From positions 175,470-212,870 of the forward strand of contig JASMKM010000013.1 of NCBI GenBank assembly GCA_030749235.1: a DNA stretch of 37,401 nt, written 5' to 3'. The position numbers were made by a program, and so were the translations under genes. Source of the DNA: Planctomycetota bacterium. GTDB taxonomy: Bacteria; Planctomycetota; UBA1135. Each line of letters starts with the position of its first letter. The first letter of the stretch is position 1. This document shows positions 1 through 7,674 of the stretch, one piece after another. The notes below the pieces were generated by a model. The model was not told the DNA's origin. It did no database searches and saw only the letters and a list, made by a program, of their open reading frames with translations.

Positions 1-2
1 CA

Positions 3-392
3 CTGCACCTAGATGCTCTTGGCGAGATTCCTGGCATTACCGGTGGTGCATTGCACATTGCAATGTCTGACTCGGACGATGGTTTTGCCACCACTGGTAC
101 AACTAAGTATCACAACGCAGCTGGTTTCAGTGACCGTCTGGGCGCCGGTGGCATCTGGACTGCAGACACTCAGACCACGAACCTTGGCCTTGGCTTCAGC
201 CCAGCTGAAGGTTGGAATGGCATGATCTCCATGATTAGCGTTGAAAGCGCTGGTGATGAGTGGGACGAAATTGACGTTTCGGTCGGCCACACCTTTGGCG
301 GCAACGTTGACGGTTGGTTCGGCTACGCAATGGTTGATGAAGACGCTGGTGACAGCGATACCTTCTGGGCCGTACTTGAGCTGGCCTTCTAG
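3..392 (+). CDS. Outer-membrane beta-barrel (porin-like) protein, C-terminal part
   Basis: The reading frame is open from the first bases of the window, so the gene starts upstream and only about 129 C-terminal residues are visible. They are rich in Gly, Thr, Ser, Asp and aromatic residues in an alternating pattern (for example GLGFSPAEGW, VSVGHTFGG, WFGYAMVDE), as expected for amphipathic beta strands. The protein ends in AVLELAF, an alternating last strand with a C-terminal Phe. That is the usual signal for BAM-dependent insertion into the outer membrane. No Cys and few Lys are seen. A trimeric porin or another small barrel is likely; the exact family cannot be told from this fragment. A strong intrinsic terminator follows 31 bp downstream, so this is the last gene of its transcript. 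Confidence 0.6.
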   Translation: MHLDALGEIPGITGGALHIAMSDSDDGFATTGTTKYHNAAGFSDRLGAGGIWTADTQTTNLGLGFSPAEGWNGMISMISVESAGDEWDEIDVSVGHTFGGNVDGWFGYAMVDEDAGDSDTFWAVLELAF

Positions 393-423
393 GTCGGTAA
401 GAGTTCACACGAGTTGTGACAAC

Positions 424-463
424 AAGACGGGCATCCTTCGGGGTGCCCGTCTTCTTTACTTTT
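424..463 (+). terminator. Rho-independent terminator of the barrel-protein gene
   Basis: A 13-bp stem (424-436 with 441-453, one G-T wobble) is closed by a TTCG tetraloop and followed by a pyrimidine-rich tract CTTCTTTACTTTT. The rest of the 393-548 gap holds nothing recognisable apart from the box at 536. Confidence 0.9.
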
Positions 464-535
464 GGGCGGAAGCAGGAGCCATGGCGAGCGGCACAAGGCC
501 GCCGTTTGAAGCCCCGGATGTGGGTTGCGGTCTGC

Positions 536-541
536 TAACCT
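536..541 (+). promoter_or_regulatory. Probable -10 box (TAACCT) for a leaderless phosphatase mRNA
   Basis: TAACCT ends 7 nt before the ATG at 549, so transcription would start at or next to the start codon. No Shine-Dalgarno precedes the ATG and no clear -35 is visible. The same TANNNT spacing recurs at several other genes in the window. Confidence 0.45.
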
Positions 542-548
542 CCCGCCC

Positions 549-1532
549 ATGGGTACCCTCCTCCAGACCCTTCCTGACGGCCCGCTGGATATCGTTGGCG
601 ATGTCCACGGCGAGCTCGAGGCGCTAAAGGATCTGTTGCACCATCTGGGTTATGGCAAGGATGGTAGGCACCCGGAGGGGCGCCACTTGGTATTCGTCGG
701 GGACCTGGTCGATCGTGGCCCCGATAGCCTTGGAGTGGTGCGGCTGGTCGCCAAGCTGATGGAGAAGGGGGTAGCTTCGTGCATCGTCGGCAACCACGAG
801 TTAAACCTACTGCTTGGCAAGCGTCGGGCCGGCAATGAGTGGTTTTGGGGCGAGGATCAAGAGCTGCGGGATCATGGTCATAGGATTGACCAAGCCCTAG
901 CCAACGACGACACCCGCGTCGAGATCATGCTGTTCATCCTGCGCCTGCCCTTAGCCTTGCAGCGGGCCGATTTGAGGGTCGTTCATGCCTGTTGGGACAC
1001 AAGAGCCATCAAGAGTCTCCATGAGGCCCAGTGCGGCCTTGTGGAGCTCTTCTACGATTCCGAGCAGGCCATCACCTTGGCGGCCGTCAAAGCAGGCCAT
1101 AGGCGCAACTCCATGGCTGCCAATCTGGCACGCCAGAACGATAATCCCGTTACGGTCCTGACTTCCGGCCAGGAGCGGCCTGCCAAAGAGCCATTCCGCG
1201 CCGGGGGCCAGACCAGGTATGTGGAACGCCTGCCCTGGTGGGAAAGCTACGAGGATCCCATCGAGGTGGTCTTCGGCCATTATTGGCGCGCTCTCGACCC
1301 AGACATTCGCGCCGTCAAGCGTGGCCCGTACCTGTTCGGAGAGCGTCCTTTCCACCAGGCGCTTGGTCCGCTGGACAACGCCTACTGCGTCGACTTCTCG
1401 GTCGGCTACCGCAACGTGGCCCGGGCCAAGGGCGACGTCACCCGCCGCTCCACCGCTCTGGCGGCACTGCGCCACCCGGAACGGGTGCTGATGTTGGACA
1501 GCGGGACGACCGTAGCCATCACGGGAATCTGA
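549..1532 (+). CDS. PPP-family metallophosphatase (ApaH/PrpE-like)
   Basis: A 327-residue cytoplasmic protein with the PPP-type metallophosphoesterase motifs in order: GDVHG (residues 17-21), GDLVDRGPDS, GNHE, then the metal-binding His contexts VVHACWD and FGHYWR. This is the binuclear-metal fold shared by symmetrical Ap4A hydrolases (ApaH), PrpE and bacterial Ser/Thr phosphatases. It is longer than ApaH or PrpE (roughly 245-280 residues) and has an extra segment between the two late His motifs, so the substrate (dinucleoside polyphosphate or phosphoprotein) cannot be settled. The ATG at 549 was chosen because conserved sequence starts about ten residues later; a TTG at 525 lies upstream in frame. 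The gene stands alone between a terminator and the convergent rsfS. Confidence 0.85.
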   Translation: MGTLLQTLPDGPLDIVGDVHGELEALKDLLHHLGYGKDGRHPEGRHLVFVGDLVDRGPDSLGVVRLVAKLMEKGVASCIVGNHELNLLLGKRRAGNEWFWGEDQELRDHGHRIDQALANDDTRVEIMLFILRLPLALQRADLRVVHACWDTRAIKSLHEAQCGLVELFYDSEQAITLAAVKAGHRRNSMAANLARQNDNPVTVLTSGQERPAKEPFRAGGQTRYVERLPWWESYEDPIEVVFGHYWRALDPDIRAVKRGPYLFGERPFHQALGPLDNAYCVDFSVGYRNVARAKGDVTRRSTALAALRHPERVLMLDSGTTVAITGI

Positions 1533-1596
1533 CTACCAAGACGACCGACCAGTACGAGACCCACTGCACCAGGCAGTGATCAGGCTGGCGACGGCC

Positions 1597-1968
1597 CTAA
1601 GCCGCCGGGTCGAAACCGATTTCTTCGGCGTCTGCCCAAAGCTCGTCCATGCCATAGAACTCACGCGCTTCATCGGTGAGGATGTGGACGATGACTTCAT
1701 CGAAATCACACAGCATCCAGCTGGAGTGTGCGGTGCCTTCGTGAACGCCCTTGGAACCGGTGAGTTCCTTGGCGGCCATTTTCAAGGCGTCGGCCATCGA
1801 TTTGGTTTGACGCATGCTCTGCGTGGTAACCAGGACGAAGTAGTCGGTGAGGAACAGGAACTCGCCGACATCGAGGATGCGGATGTTCTCGCCCTTTAAC
1901 GAATCGGCTTCGTGCGCCAGCCTTTCGGCCAGCGCACGAGCGTCTTTTCTGCTGTCGTTTTTTCCCAA
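1597..1968 (-). CDS. rsfS: Ribosome silencing factor RsfS (Iojap/YbeB family)
   Basis: A 123-residue protein, the usual length for RsfS, which binds uL14 on the 50S subunit and blocks subunit joining when nutrients are low. The family pattern is clear: ENIRILDV, then DYFVLVTTQSMRQTKSMADAL, then the C-terminal half with SSWMLCDFDEVIVHIL and REFYGMDELWADA. The start is a TTG at 1966-1968, supported by AAGGAA at 1976-1981 seven nt upstream. That ribosome-binding site overlaps the TAA of the pyrophosphatase gene, so the two are probably translationally coupled. RsfS normally sits beside nadD or proA/obg; next to a pyrophosphatase gene is unusual. It converges with the phosphatase gene across 64 bp. 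Confidence 0.93.
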   Translation of the reverse strand: MGKNDSRKDARALAERLAHEADSLKGENIRILDVGEFLFLTDYFVLVTTQSMRQTKSMADALKMAAKELTGSKGVHEGTAHSSWMLCDFDEVIVHILTDEAREFYGMDELWADAEEIGFDPAA

Positions 1969-1975
1969 CAGCGCG

Positions 1976-1981
1976 TTCCTT
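1976..1981 (-). promoter_or_regulatory. Ribosome-binding site AAGGAA that fixes the TTG start of rsfS
   Basis: AAGGAA on the minus strand overlaps the stop codon of the upstream pyrophosphatase gene and lies 7 nt before the TTG at 1968. It supports the rare start codon and translational coupling. Confidence 0.6.
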
Positions 1982-4004
1982 AGCTGCCGATGAAGAATGG
2001 CAAGAGCAGAAGGCTCACTACCGACATCAGCTTAAGGAGAATGTTCAGCGAAGGACCGGAAGTATCCTTGAACGGGTCGCCGACGGTATCGCCAACAACA
2101 GCGGCCTTGTGAGGGTCGCTGCCTTTGCCGCCGTGGTGTCCCTTTTCAATGTACTTCTTGGCGTTGTCCCAAGCGCCACCGGCGTTGGCCATGAAGATTG
2201 CCATCATCACGCCTGCGACCAGTGAACCAGCGAGCAAGCCGCCGAGCATCTGGACGTCGTAGAGGCCGACGAGGATTGGAGCCGCGATGGCGAGGATGCC
2301 AGGCAGGACCATCTCCTTCAGCGAACCCTTAGTCGAGATCGACACGCAAGCAGCGTAGTCAGGCTTGCCGGTACCTTCGAGGATTCCAGGAATCTCTTTG
2401 AACTGGCGACGCACCTCTTCAATCATCGAGAAGGCTGCGCGGCCGACCGCTTCCATGGTCATGGCGCCGAACAGGAATGGCAACATGCCGCCGATCAGCA
2501 GGCCGATCACCACGTTCGGTTCGGTAATCTCGAGGCTGACACCAGCCTTGGCACCGAATGCCGAGAAGAAGGCCAAGGCAGTCAGTGCTGCCGAACCGAT
2601 CGCGAAACCTTTGCCCACTGCAGCGGTGGTGTTACCCACAGCATCGAGTGCATCGGTGCGCTCACGAACTTCCGGTGGAAGTTCAGCCATTTCAGCCATG
2701 CCACCAGCGTTGTCAGCAACAGGCCCGTAAGCATCAACACCCAGCGAGATGCCGAGGGTTGAGAGCATGCCAACGGCAGCGAGTGCGATGCCGTAGATGC
2801 CAGCGAAGTGGAAGGCCACGCCAATCGCGATGCAGATCACGATGACCGGGAAACCGGTCGACTTCATGCCGACACCGAGGCCGGAGATGATGTTGGTTGC
2901 CTCACCAGTCTCGGACTGCTCAGCGATACCTTGCACGGGCTTGTATTCGAAAGCGGTGTAGAACTCGGTGATCTTGCCGATGATCACGCCTGAAGCTAGA
3001 CCAGCCAGGATTGCGTAGAACAAACCCATGCCGGTGAACGCGGTACCGAACTCAAGACCAGCCATGTTGGTCAGGAAGTATGCAAATCCAAGCAGGATGA
3101 TCGAAGCGACGATCAAGCCATTGAATAAGGCGGAGTGGATCTTGTGCTCATCGTTGGTCTTCACGAAGAAGGTGCCGATGATTGAAGCGAAGATACCGCA
3201 ACCAGACAAGGCTAGTGGCAAGGAAACCAAGCCATCGTCGCCAACGCCTGCACCAACAGCGACGACACCAAGGGTCATCGCCGCGATGATCGAACCGACA
3301 TAAGACTCGAAGAGGTCTGCGCCCATGCCTGCAACATCGCCGACGTTGTCACCGACGTTGTCCGCAATGGTGGCGGGGTTACGTGGATCGTCTTCAGGAA
3401 TCCCTGCTTCGACCTTACCAACCAAGTCGGCGCCGACGTCTGCGGCCTTGGTGTAGATGCCACCACCGACACGTGCAAATAGTGCGATGGAGGAAGCACC
3501 GAAGCTGAAGCCAAGCACGTGCCGTAGACCGACCTCACTGGTGCCGTTGATCATCACGAAGGTCGAGATGCCAAGAACACCAAGGCCAACTACGGTCATG
3601 CCCATGACGGTGCCGGAGCCGAAGGCGACTTTCAGTGCTGGTGCAAGGCCAGTACGGGCAGCTTCCGTGGTGCGGACAGCAGCGCGGGTGGCGGTATGCA
3701 TGCCAATCCAGCCAGCAAGGCCAGAGGCGAATGCACCAGCGAAGAAGGCGATGACCGTGCTCAAACCACCGCCCATTTCCTCGCCGAGGGCGAAAAGGGC
3801 GATAGCAACTACGGCCACGAAGATGGCAAGCAGTTTGTATTCAGTGACCAGGAAAGCTTTGGCGCCATCCTGAATGGCTTTAGCCAGTTCGGCCATGCGC
3901 TCATTGCCTGCGGGTGCGGCCATGACTTTCATCTGGACCATGAAGGCCATGATCAGCGCGGCTGCACCGCCGGCCCATGGTAGGTATTCAATTAGTGTTT
4001 CCAT
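1980..4004 (-). CDS. hppA: Membrane-bound ion-pumping pyrophosphatase, K+-dependent type
   Basis: A 674-residue protein with about 16 membrane helices, typical of integral membrane pyrophosphatases, which couple PPi hydrolysis to export of H+ or Na+. Substrate-site motifs are intact: [20 protein letters not shown], then [20 protein letters not shown], and near the C-terminus [17 protein letters not shown]. The diagnostic stretch reads [10 protein letters not shown]. Family knowledge says Ala and Gly at these two sites (instead of Lys and Thr) mark K+-dependent enzymes. Whether H+ or Na+ is pumped cannot be read with certainty. The ATG at 4002-4004 begins [10 protein letters not shown] just before the first helix. 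A TAAAAT box lies at 4083-4088, giving a leader of about 70 nt. rsfS follows 11 bp downstream. Confidence 0.96.
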   Translation of the reverse strand: METLIEYLPWAGGAAALIMAFMVQMKVMAAPAGNERMAELAKAIQDGAKAFLVTEYKLLAIFVAVVAIALFALGEEMGGGLSTVIAFFAGAFASGLAGWIGMHTATRAAVRTTEAARTGLAPALKVAFGSGTVMGMTVVGLGVLGISTFVMINGTSEVGLRHVLGFSFGASSIALFARVGGGIYTKAADVGADLVGKVEAGIPEDDPRNPATIADNVGDNVGDVAGMGADLFESYVGSIIAAMTLGVVAVGAGVGDDGLVSLPLALSGCGIFASIIGTFFVKTNDEHKIHSALFNGLIVASIILLGFAYFLTNMAGLEFGTAFTGMGLFYAILAGLASGVIIGKITEFYTAFEYKPVQGIAEQSETGEATNIISGLGVGMKSTGFPVIVICIAIGVAFHFAGIYGIALAAVGMLSTLGISLGVDAYGPVADNAGGMAEMAELPPEVRERTDALDAVGNTTAAVGKGFAIGSAALTALAFFSAFGAKAGVSLEITEPNVVIGLLIGGMLPFLFGAMTMEAVGRAAFSMIEEVRRQFKEIPGILEGTGKPDYAACVSISTKGSLKEMVLPGILAIAAPILVGLYDVQMLGGLLAGSLVAGVMMAIFMANAGGAWDNAKKYIEKGHHGGKGSDPHKAAVVGDTVGDPFKDTSGPSLNILLKLMSVVSLLLLPFFIGS

Positions 4005-4082
4005 CGATGTCTTCGGCTGGAAGGGGGGACACCTGAGCCAACACCGCGAATTACGGGGTTAGGGCAGGATTATGAAGCGGGC

Positions 4083-4088
4083 ATTTTA
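4083..4088 (-). promoter_or_regulatory. Candidate -10 box (TAAAAT) for hppA-rsfS
   Basis: TAAAAT on the minus strand lies 78 nt before the hppA start, in the 128-bp gap downstream of the DedA gene. The same hexamer stands upstream of hutH, hutU and the dehydrogenase-like gene at 9845. No convincing -35 is visible. Confidence 0.3.
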
Positions 4089-4132
4089 GCGATTCGCCGC
4101 CAGAGCGGTAGGCTGAAAAACGGCTATTAAAC

Positions 4133-4768
4133 CTACTCCTCACGCTGTTTCCGCTTGTGGATCAAGTTCAAGAAGCGGTCCCTTCGTGCAGTGCCCATCC
4201 GATACAGCACATAAGCGACCACGATGACCGCTAGGATGAGCAGCGGAACGCGGAATTGGTGCATGATGTCGAGCACCCAATCCAGGTTTGCAGCAAATTT
4301 CCAGCCCAGCCACACCGAGATCGGCACGGTCAGCGCGGCTCCGATGGAATCCAGGATTACGAACTTGGTGTAGCTCATGCGCAGATTGCCCGCAACCAAG
4401 TAAGCCACCATGCGTACTCCAGGCACGAAGCGGGCTAAAAATACTACTTTAGTGCCATTTTTTAGGAAGCTGGTATTGAATCTCCGCCGCCGTGCCGGCT
4501 TCAAGTGGCTGCGCAGCACCGGCCAGCCATAGACCCGTTCCCCGGCGAAGCGACCCAGAAGGTAGATGATGGTGTCGCCGGTCAGGATGCCGCCCCAGCA
4601 CCAGCAGACAGCGGCTAGATAACTCAAGTCACCTGTGGAGACGAAGTAACCCGAGCCCAGAATCACCAGTTCCTCTGACCACGGCGGCAAGCCAAGGCCG
4701 CAAGCCACAAGCAGCAAAAAGGCCCACAAACCGGGGCTTTGCGCCATGAACTCGAGGACGGTCTCCAT
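4133..4768 (-). CDS. DedA-family inner-membrane protein
   Basis: A 211-residue polytopic membrane protein of the DedA/VTT (SNARE-associated Golgi) family. DedA proteins are scramblases or flippases acting on undecaprenyl phosphate or phospholipids and help maintain envelope integrity. The signature FLARFVPGVRMVAYLVAG, including the conserved ARF-x-PG-x-R, is present, as is the N-terminal re-entrant region with PPWSEELVILGSG (the acidic pair of the family). The C-terminus is a basic cytoplasmic tail (HKRKQREE). It starts 20 bp after the stop of the small ABC-associated gene, so it is probably the last gene of that operon. No strong Shine-Dalgarno precedes the ATG. Confidence 0.9.
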   Translation of the reverse strand: METVLEFMAQSPGLWAFLLLVACGLGLPPWSEELVILGSGYFVSTGDLSYLAAVCWCWGGILTGDTIIYLLGRFAGERVYGWPVLRSHLKPARRRRFNTSFLKNGTKVVFLARFVPGVRMVAYLVAGNLRMSYTKFVILDSIGAALTVPISVWLGWKFAANLDWVLDIMHQFRVPLLILAVIVVAYVLYRMGTARRDRFLNLIHKRKQREE

Positions 4769-4788
4769 AGGGGGCGTATTGTAGGGAC

Positions 4789-5412
4789 CTAGCGCAGCTG
4801 AGCCGGGCTTTCATCGCTGGATTCCGCCAGCATGCGGTCCAGCAGGAAGGTGCGTCGGGCCGCTTGTGGAAGGTCCAGATAGTCCTGATACGCCAGCCCG
4901 GTCAGATTCGACAGAGCACTGGGGCCGCCACCGCTGGCCAAGAACCATTCCATGGCGGTCAGGCCGAGATCGAGCTCTTGCGCATTGGCCGAGAGCGGGA
5001 ACACCCTTTCAACAAGTATATGAGCTTGTGTTTGCAAGCTCTCCCAGGGTGAGGGCAGCTGGCCGATGGATTCGTGGGCCAAATCCGCTCCAACTCTGGC
5101 CCAATCCAAGGCATCGGCGGGCAGGCGGTTCATGGAAGGCCCCGACGCAGCGAAGCCAATCTGGTAGATCGCGAAGTGCAGCGGAGTGCCGTCGCCGGTC
5201 TGTTGAAGATAGCGTTGGCCAAGGTCGCGCAGTCCAAGCAGGTCTAGATCGGCGTCGGCTTGTTGGTAGCGTCGGGCTGTCCACCAACTCTGCACGCTTT
5301 GACCGGCAGTTTGCCCGAGTGGACGGACCCCGGCGAACAGGGTGGCGGCTACCGCCAAGGCGATCCACACCGCCAAGCCGCGTTGCAGCCAGGCCGACGC
5401 CGAGTGATTCAT
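4789..5412 (-). CDS. Membrane-anchored extracytoplasmic protein of the ABC unit, unknown function
   Basis: A 207-residue protein I do not recognise. It has one N-terminal hydrophobic segment (about residues 12-28, LAVWIALAVAATLFAG) and then a soluble, helix-rich, Cys-free region that probably lies outside the cytoplasmic membrane. The start chosen is the ATG at 5410-5412, which overlaps the TGA of the permease gene as ATGA; a longer in-frame version would begin inside the permease gene. The tight overlap says it works with the permease and ATPase encoded before it, perhaps as an accessory or periplasmic subunit (inference). Motifs such as RYLQQTGDGTPLHFAIYQ give no family assignment. Confidence 0.65.
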   Translation of the reverse strand: MNHSASAWLQRGLAVWIALAVAATLFAGVRPLGQTAGQSVQSWWTARRYQQADADLDLLGLRDLGQRYLQQTGDGTPLHFAIYQIGFAASGPSMNRLPADALDWARVGADLAHESIGQLPSPWESLQTQAHILVERVFPLSANAQELDLGLTAMEWFLASGGGPSALSNLTGLAYQDYLDLPQAARRTFLLDRMLAESSDESPAQLR

Positions 5413-6440
5413 CGCGCAGCTCTCCGCTTGCAGGCCAGCAACAAGGCTAAGACTCCTAGCGCTAGCCATGCAATCAAAGCGCCGCTTGTTGTGGTGCCAC
5501 TGTAGCGTTCGAAGCGATAACCGCTGCTAATCAAGCCTTCGACGTTCGGTAGCATTTGCTTCAGCAACAAGAAGGTCTTGGCCAGCCACCCGAGGCCGGC
5601 GTCGGCCAATCTTACTGGTGGGTGATAGGCGGCCAGACTTCCGAAGAAGAAGACGGCCCAAGCGGCCAGGCTTGCGCGGACTCGGCCAAAGCGTGTTAAG
5701 GCTAGCAGGATTGCCATCAGTGGCAGGAAGAACAGGAGCTGGCGGAGAAGAAGTACTAGAATCCGGTCGCCACTGGGTTGTGGAACTTCCAAGCGAATCA
5801 GCGGCTTGAACAGGCGTAGCTTGGTGCCTTCTGGTGCGTAAAGGCGAACCTTGCCGCTTGCCAACTCTTGATCCTGCAGAGGCCATCGCAAGATTTGGCC
5901 AGCGTTCGCGGTGATTTCCCCGCCATCGGCATTGCGCAGAACCAGCTGCTTACGACTGCCTTCGATTTGGCTCCAATCCAAAGTCAGCATCAGCATGCTT
6001 CCAGCAGGGGTCCTGCCATCCAGGTCAAACTCCCAGCCACCGTCGTGGTGCCCTTGTAGGGTGACCGGAAACAGACCCGTGCCACCGATGGGGCTTTGCA
6101 CGCCTGGCATCCACAAGGCCACGCTAGCCAGGATCACGCCGGCAAGTGCCAGCAGCAACATGGCCAAGAACTCCGAAAGCGGTGCTCGATATCCCTTGGG
6201 GTCGCGCAGCTGTTCCTCCAAAGGCCAACCTTCAACCTGCCGTTTGCGCAGTACCCAACCGCAACGAAAGAGCAAGGCAATGGGCCACAGGCTGACGTAG
6301 GCCAAGTATGGGCCAATATTTGCATCGCCCAGCGTGGTGTCAAAGCTGGCTTGGGAGGCGACCAGAATGGTGCCCAAGAGGACCCACAATCCCCAGCGCC
6401 CTAGCAGCTCCCGCGCGAAACTGAAGGTGAGGGTAATCAT
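5409..6440 (-). CDS. ABC-transporter-associated membrane protein (permease-like)
   Basis: A 343-residue membrane protein. Hydrophobic segments lie near residues 15-33, 45-60 and 90-112, then a soluble domain of about 110 residues rich in beta-type sequence, then three or four more helices, the last at about 317-337 before a basic tail (CKRRAAR). This layout resembles ABC-2-type permeases with a large extracytoplasmic loop, but no family motif is clear. Its ATG overlaps the stop of the ATPase gene (ATGA at 6437-6440) and its own stop overlaps the next gene, so the three proteins are made together. Export is more likely than import because no solute-binding protein is encoded nearby. The cargo is unknown. 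Confidence 0.7.
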   Translation of the reverse strand: MITLTFSFARELLGRWGLWVLLGTILVASQASFDTTLGDANIGPYLAYVSLWPIALLFRCGWVLRKRQVEGWPLEEQLRDPKGYRAPLSEFLAMLLLALAGVILASVALWMPGVQSPIGGTGLFPVTLQGHHDGGWEFDLDGRTPAGSMLMLTLDWSQIEGSRKQLVLRNADGGEITANAGQILRWPLQDQELASGKVRLYAPEGTKLRLFKPLIRLEVPQPSGDRILVLLLRQLLFFLPLMAILLALTRFGRVRASLAAWAVFFFGSLAAYHPPVRLADAGLGWLAKTFLLLKQMLPNVEGLISSGYRFERYSGTTTSGALIAWLALGVLALLLACKRRAAR

Positions 6441-7069
6441 GCCAACCCTCCTTTGGCGGTGTTGGTCCTACTGGCAATGTTCAGGTTCAGGGCCAAGGGT
6501 GCCAAGTCGCAGCAGCCCACACCTTCTGGAGCGACGATCAATACCGCGCTTTGCGACAAGCTTTCTAAGGCGGTGGTCAAGCTGGCCATGCCGTCGGGGT
6601 CGAGGGCGGTCTGCGGTTCATCCAAGACCAGCAGTTGGGGCTCGCCTAGCCATGCACGTGCCAAGTTCAGCCGCTGACGCCAGCCGCGAGACAACTCTCC
6701 GATCGGTCGGTCGGCGAATTCCTGCAGATGGAACAGCTCTAAGGCTCGTTGCAGTGCGGCGCCTTGTTCGGCAGCGGGCATGCTGCCAAGAGCCAGCAGT
6801 TGGCGAAAATAGAAGCTGCAGCTGTGGTGCAAGGGGAATTCCGGCTCTTGCGGCGCAAGGCCGATGCGTGCGGGGGCGTAGAGCTTGCCACTGCCTGGTG
6901 CCAAGAGTCCCGCGACGGCCAACACCAAGGTGGTCTTGCCGCTGCCATTGGGGCCGCTTACCAATCCGCGCTCGCCAGCCCGTAGGGTCAAATCCAGGGG
7001 CCCGGCGACGCGTTTCTTGCCGCGGCTAAGGACCAGCTTCTCGAAACGCAAGACGGCGGGGCTAGACAT
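6437..7069 (-). CDS. ABC transporter ATP-binding protein
   Basis: A compact 210-residue single ATPase domain. Walker A is GPNGSGKTT (residues 39-47), the Q-loop PQEPEF (73-78), the signature a divergent LSRGW instead of LSGGQ (126-130), and Walker B LLVLDEP (146-152) with the catalytic Glu. The switch His normally found after the next strand is not seen: the region reads AVLIVAPEG. The size recalls CcmA-type and ABC-2 export ATPases. The ATG at 7067-7069 was chosen because it begins the ATPase fold (MSSPAVLRFEKLVLSRG); upstream in-frame codons run into the divergent FHA gene. It is the first gene of an overlapping operon with the permease, the anchored protein and DedA. Confidence 0.88.
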   Translation of the reverse strand: MSSPAVLRFEKLVLSRGKKRVAGPLDLTLRAGERGLVSGPNGSGKTTLVLAVAGLLAPGSGKLYAPARIGLAPQEPEFPLHHSCSFYFRQLLALGSMPAAEQGAALQRALELFHLQEFADRPIGELSRGWRQRLNLARAWLGEPQLLVLDEPQTALDPDGMASLTTALESLSQSAVLIVAPEGVGCCDLAPLALNLNIASRTNTAKGGLA

Positions 7070-7117
7070 GGTGAAAGTGCGGCCGGCTTCTGCCGCAAGA
7101 CCCCATATTACCGCTGC

Positions 7118-7123
7118 TAAAGT
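7118..7123 (+). promoter_or_regulatory. Probable -10 box (TAAAGT) for a leaderless FHA-protein mRNA
   Basis: TAAAGT ends 7 nt before the ATG at 7131 in the 61-bp divergent gap with the ABC ATPase gene. No Shine-Dalgarno is evident. Confidence 0.45.
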
Positions 7124-7130
7124 ATGAGCC

Positions 7131-7625
7131 ATGCAGCTGCGCAGTCGCGGAACGAACCAGTTGATCGACCTGGCCGACGGGATGACCATCGGCCGGATGG
7201 CTGATTGCACCATCCAGCTGAAGGATGGCAGCATCTCGCGTCACCATGCCAGTATCGAAGAGATCGATGGCACGATGTTTCTGGTCGACAATGGATCTTC
7301 GAACGGCTGTTTTCAGAATGGCGCGAAGGTCAAGCGCTGCGAGATTCGCGCCGGCGATTTGCTGACCTTGGGTGCTGTGGCTTTCGACGTGGTGAGCACG
7401 GCAAGCAAGAGCCGGGCCAGTGCTGAATCAGGTAGAGCGGCACCCTCCAACACCGCCGCCGAGCGTGCGCGTCTGCGTCACGAGATCACCGGCAACCATC
7501 GCTCCAGCGGCTTGGGCGATTTGGGGCAACAACCCTTCGGCGTCAAGGTCTTGGCAGGCGTAGTTGGGCTCGCCGTGATGTCCGGAGTTTTCGTTGGCAT
7601 CCGCTACCTGGCAGGTTCGCTGTAG
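7131..7625 (+). CDS. FHA-domain protein with C-terminal membrane anchor
   Basis: A 164-residue protein. Residues 1-90 form a forkhead-associated domain, the phosphothreonine-binding module: TIGRMADC (the conserved Gly-Arg at 21-22), SRHHA (36-40) and NGSSNGC (54-60) are all in place, so the phosphopeptide-binding residues look intact. A polar Ser/Ala-rich linker follows, and a single hydrophobic segment at about residues 137-160 (VLAGVVGLAVMSGVFVGI) would hold it in the membrane with the FHA domain in the cytoplasm. It is divergent from the ABC operon, which may mean linked regulation. No kinase is encoded in the window, so the partner is unknown. Confidence 0.9.
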   Translation: MQLRSRGTNQLIDLADGMTIGRMADCTIQLKDGSISRHHASIEEIDGTMFLVDNGSSNGCFQNGAKVKRCEIRAGDLLTLGAVAFDVVSTASKSRASAESGRAAPSNTAAERARLRHEITGNHRSSGLGDLGQQPFGVKVLAGVVGLAVMSGVFVGIRYLAGSL

Positions 7626-7674
7626 GCATTGATCGGCTCAGCGGTCGGATGGCCTCGATGGGGGAAGCCCGACC

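Noticed and set aside
1562-1578. Hairpin CACTGC-ACCAG-GCAGTG between the phosphatase and rsfS
   Set aside because: The stem is short and no T-tract follows on either strand, so I do not call it a terminator.
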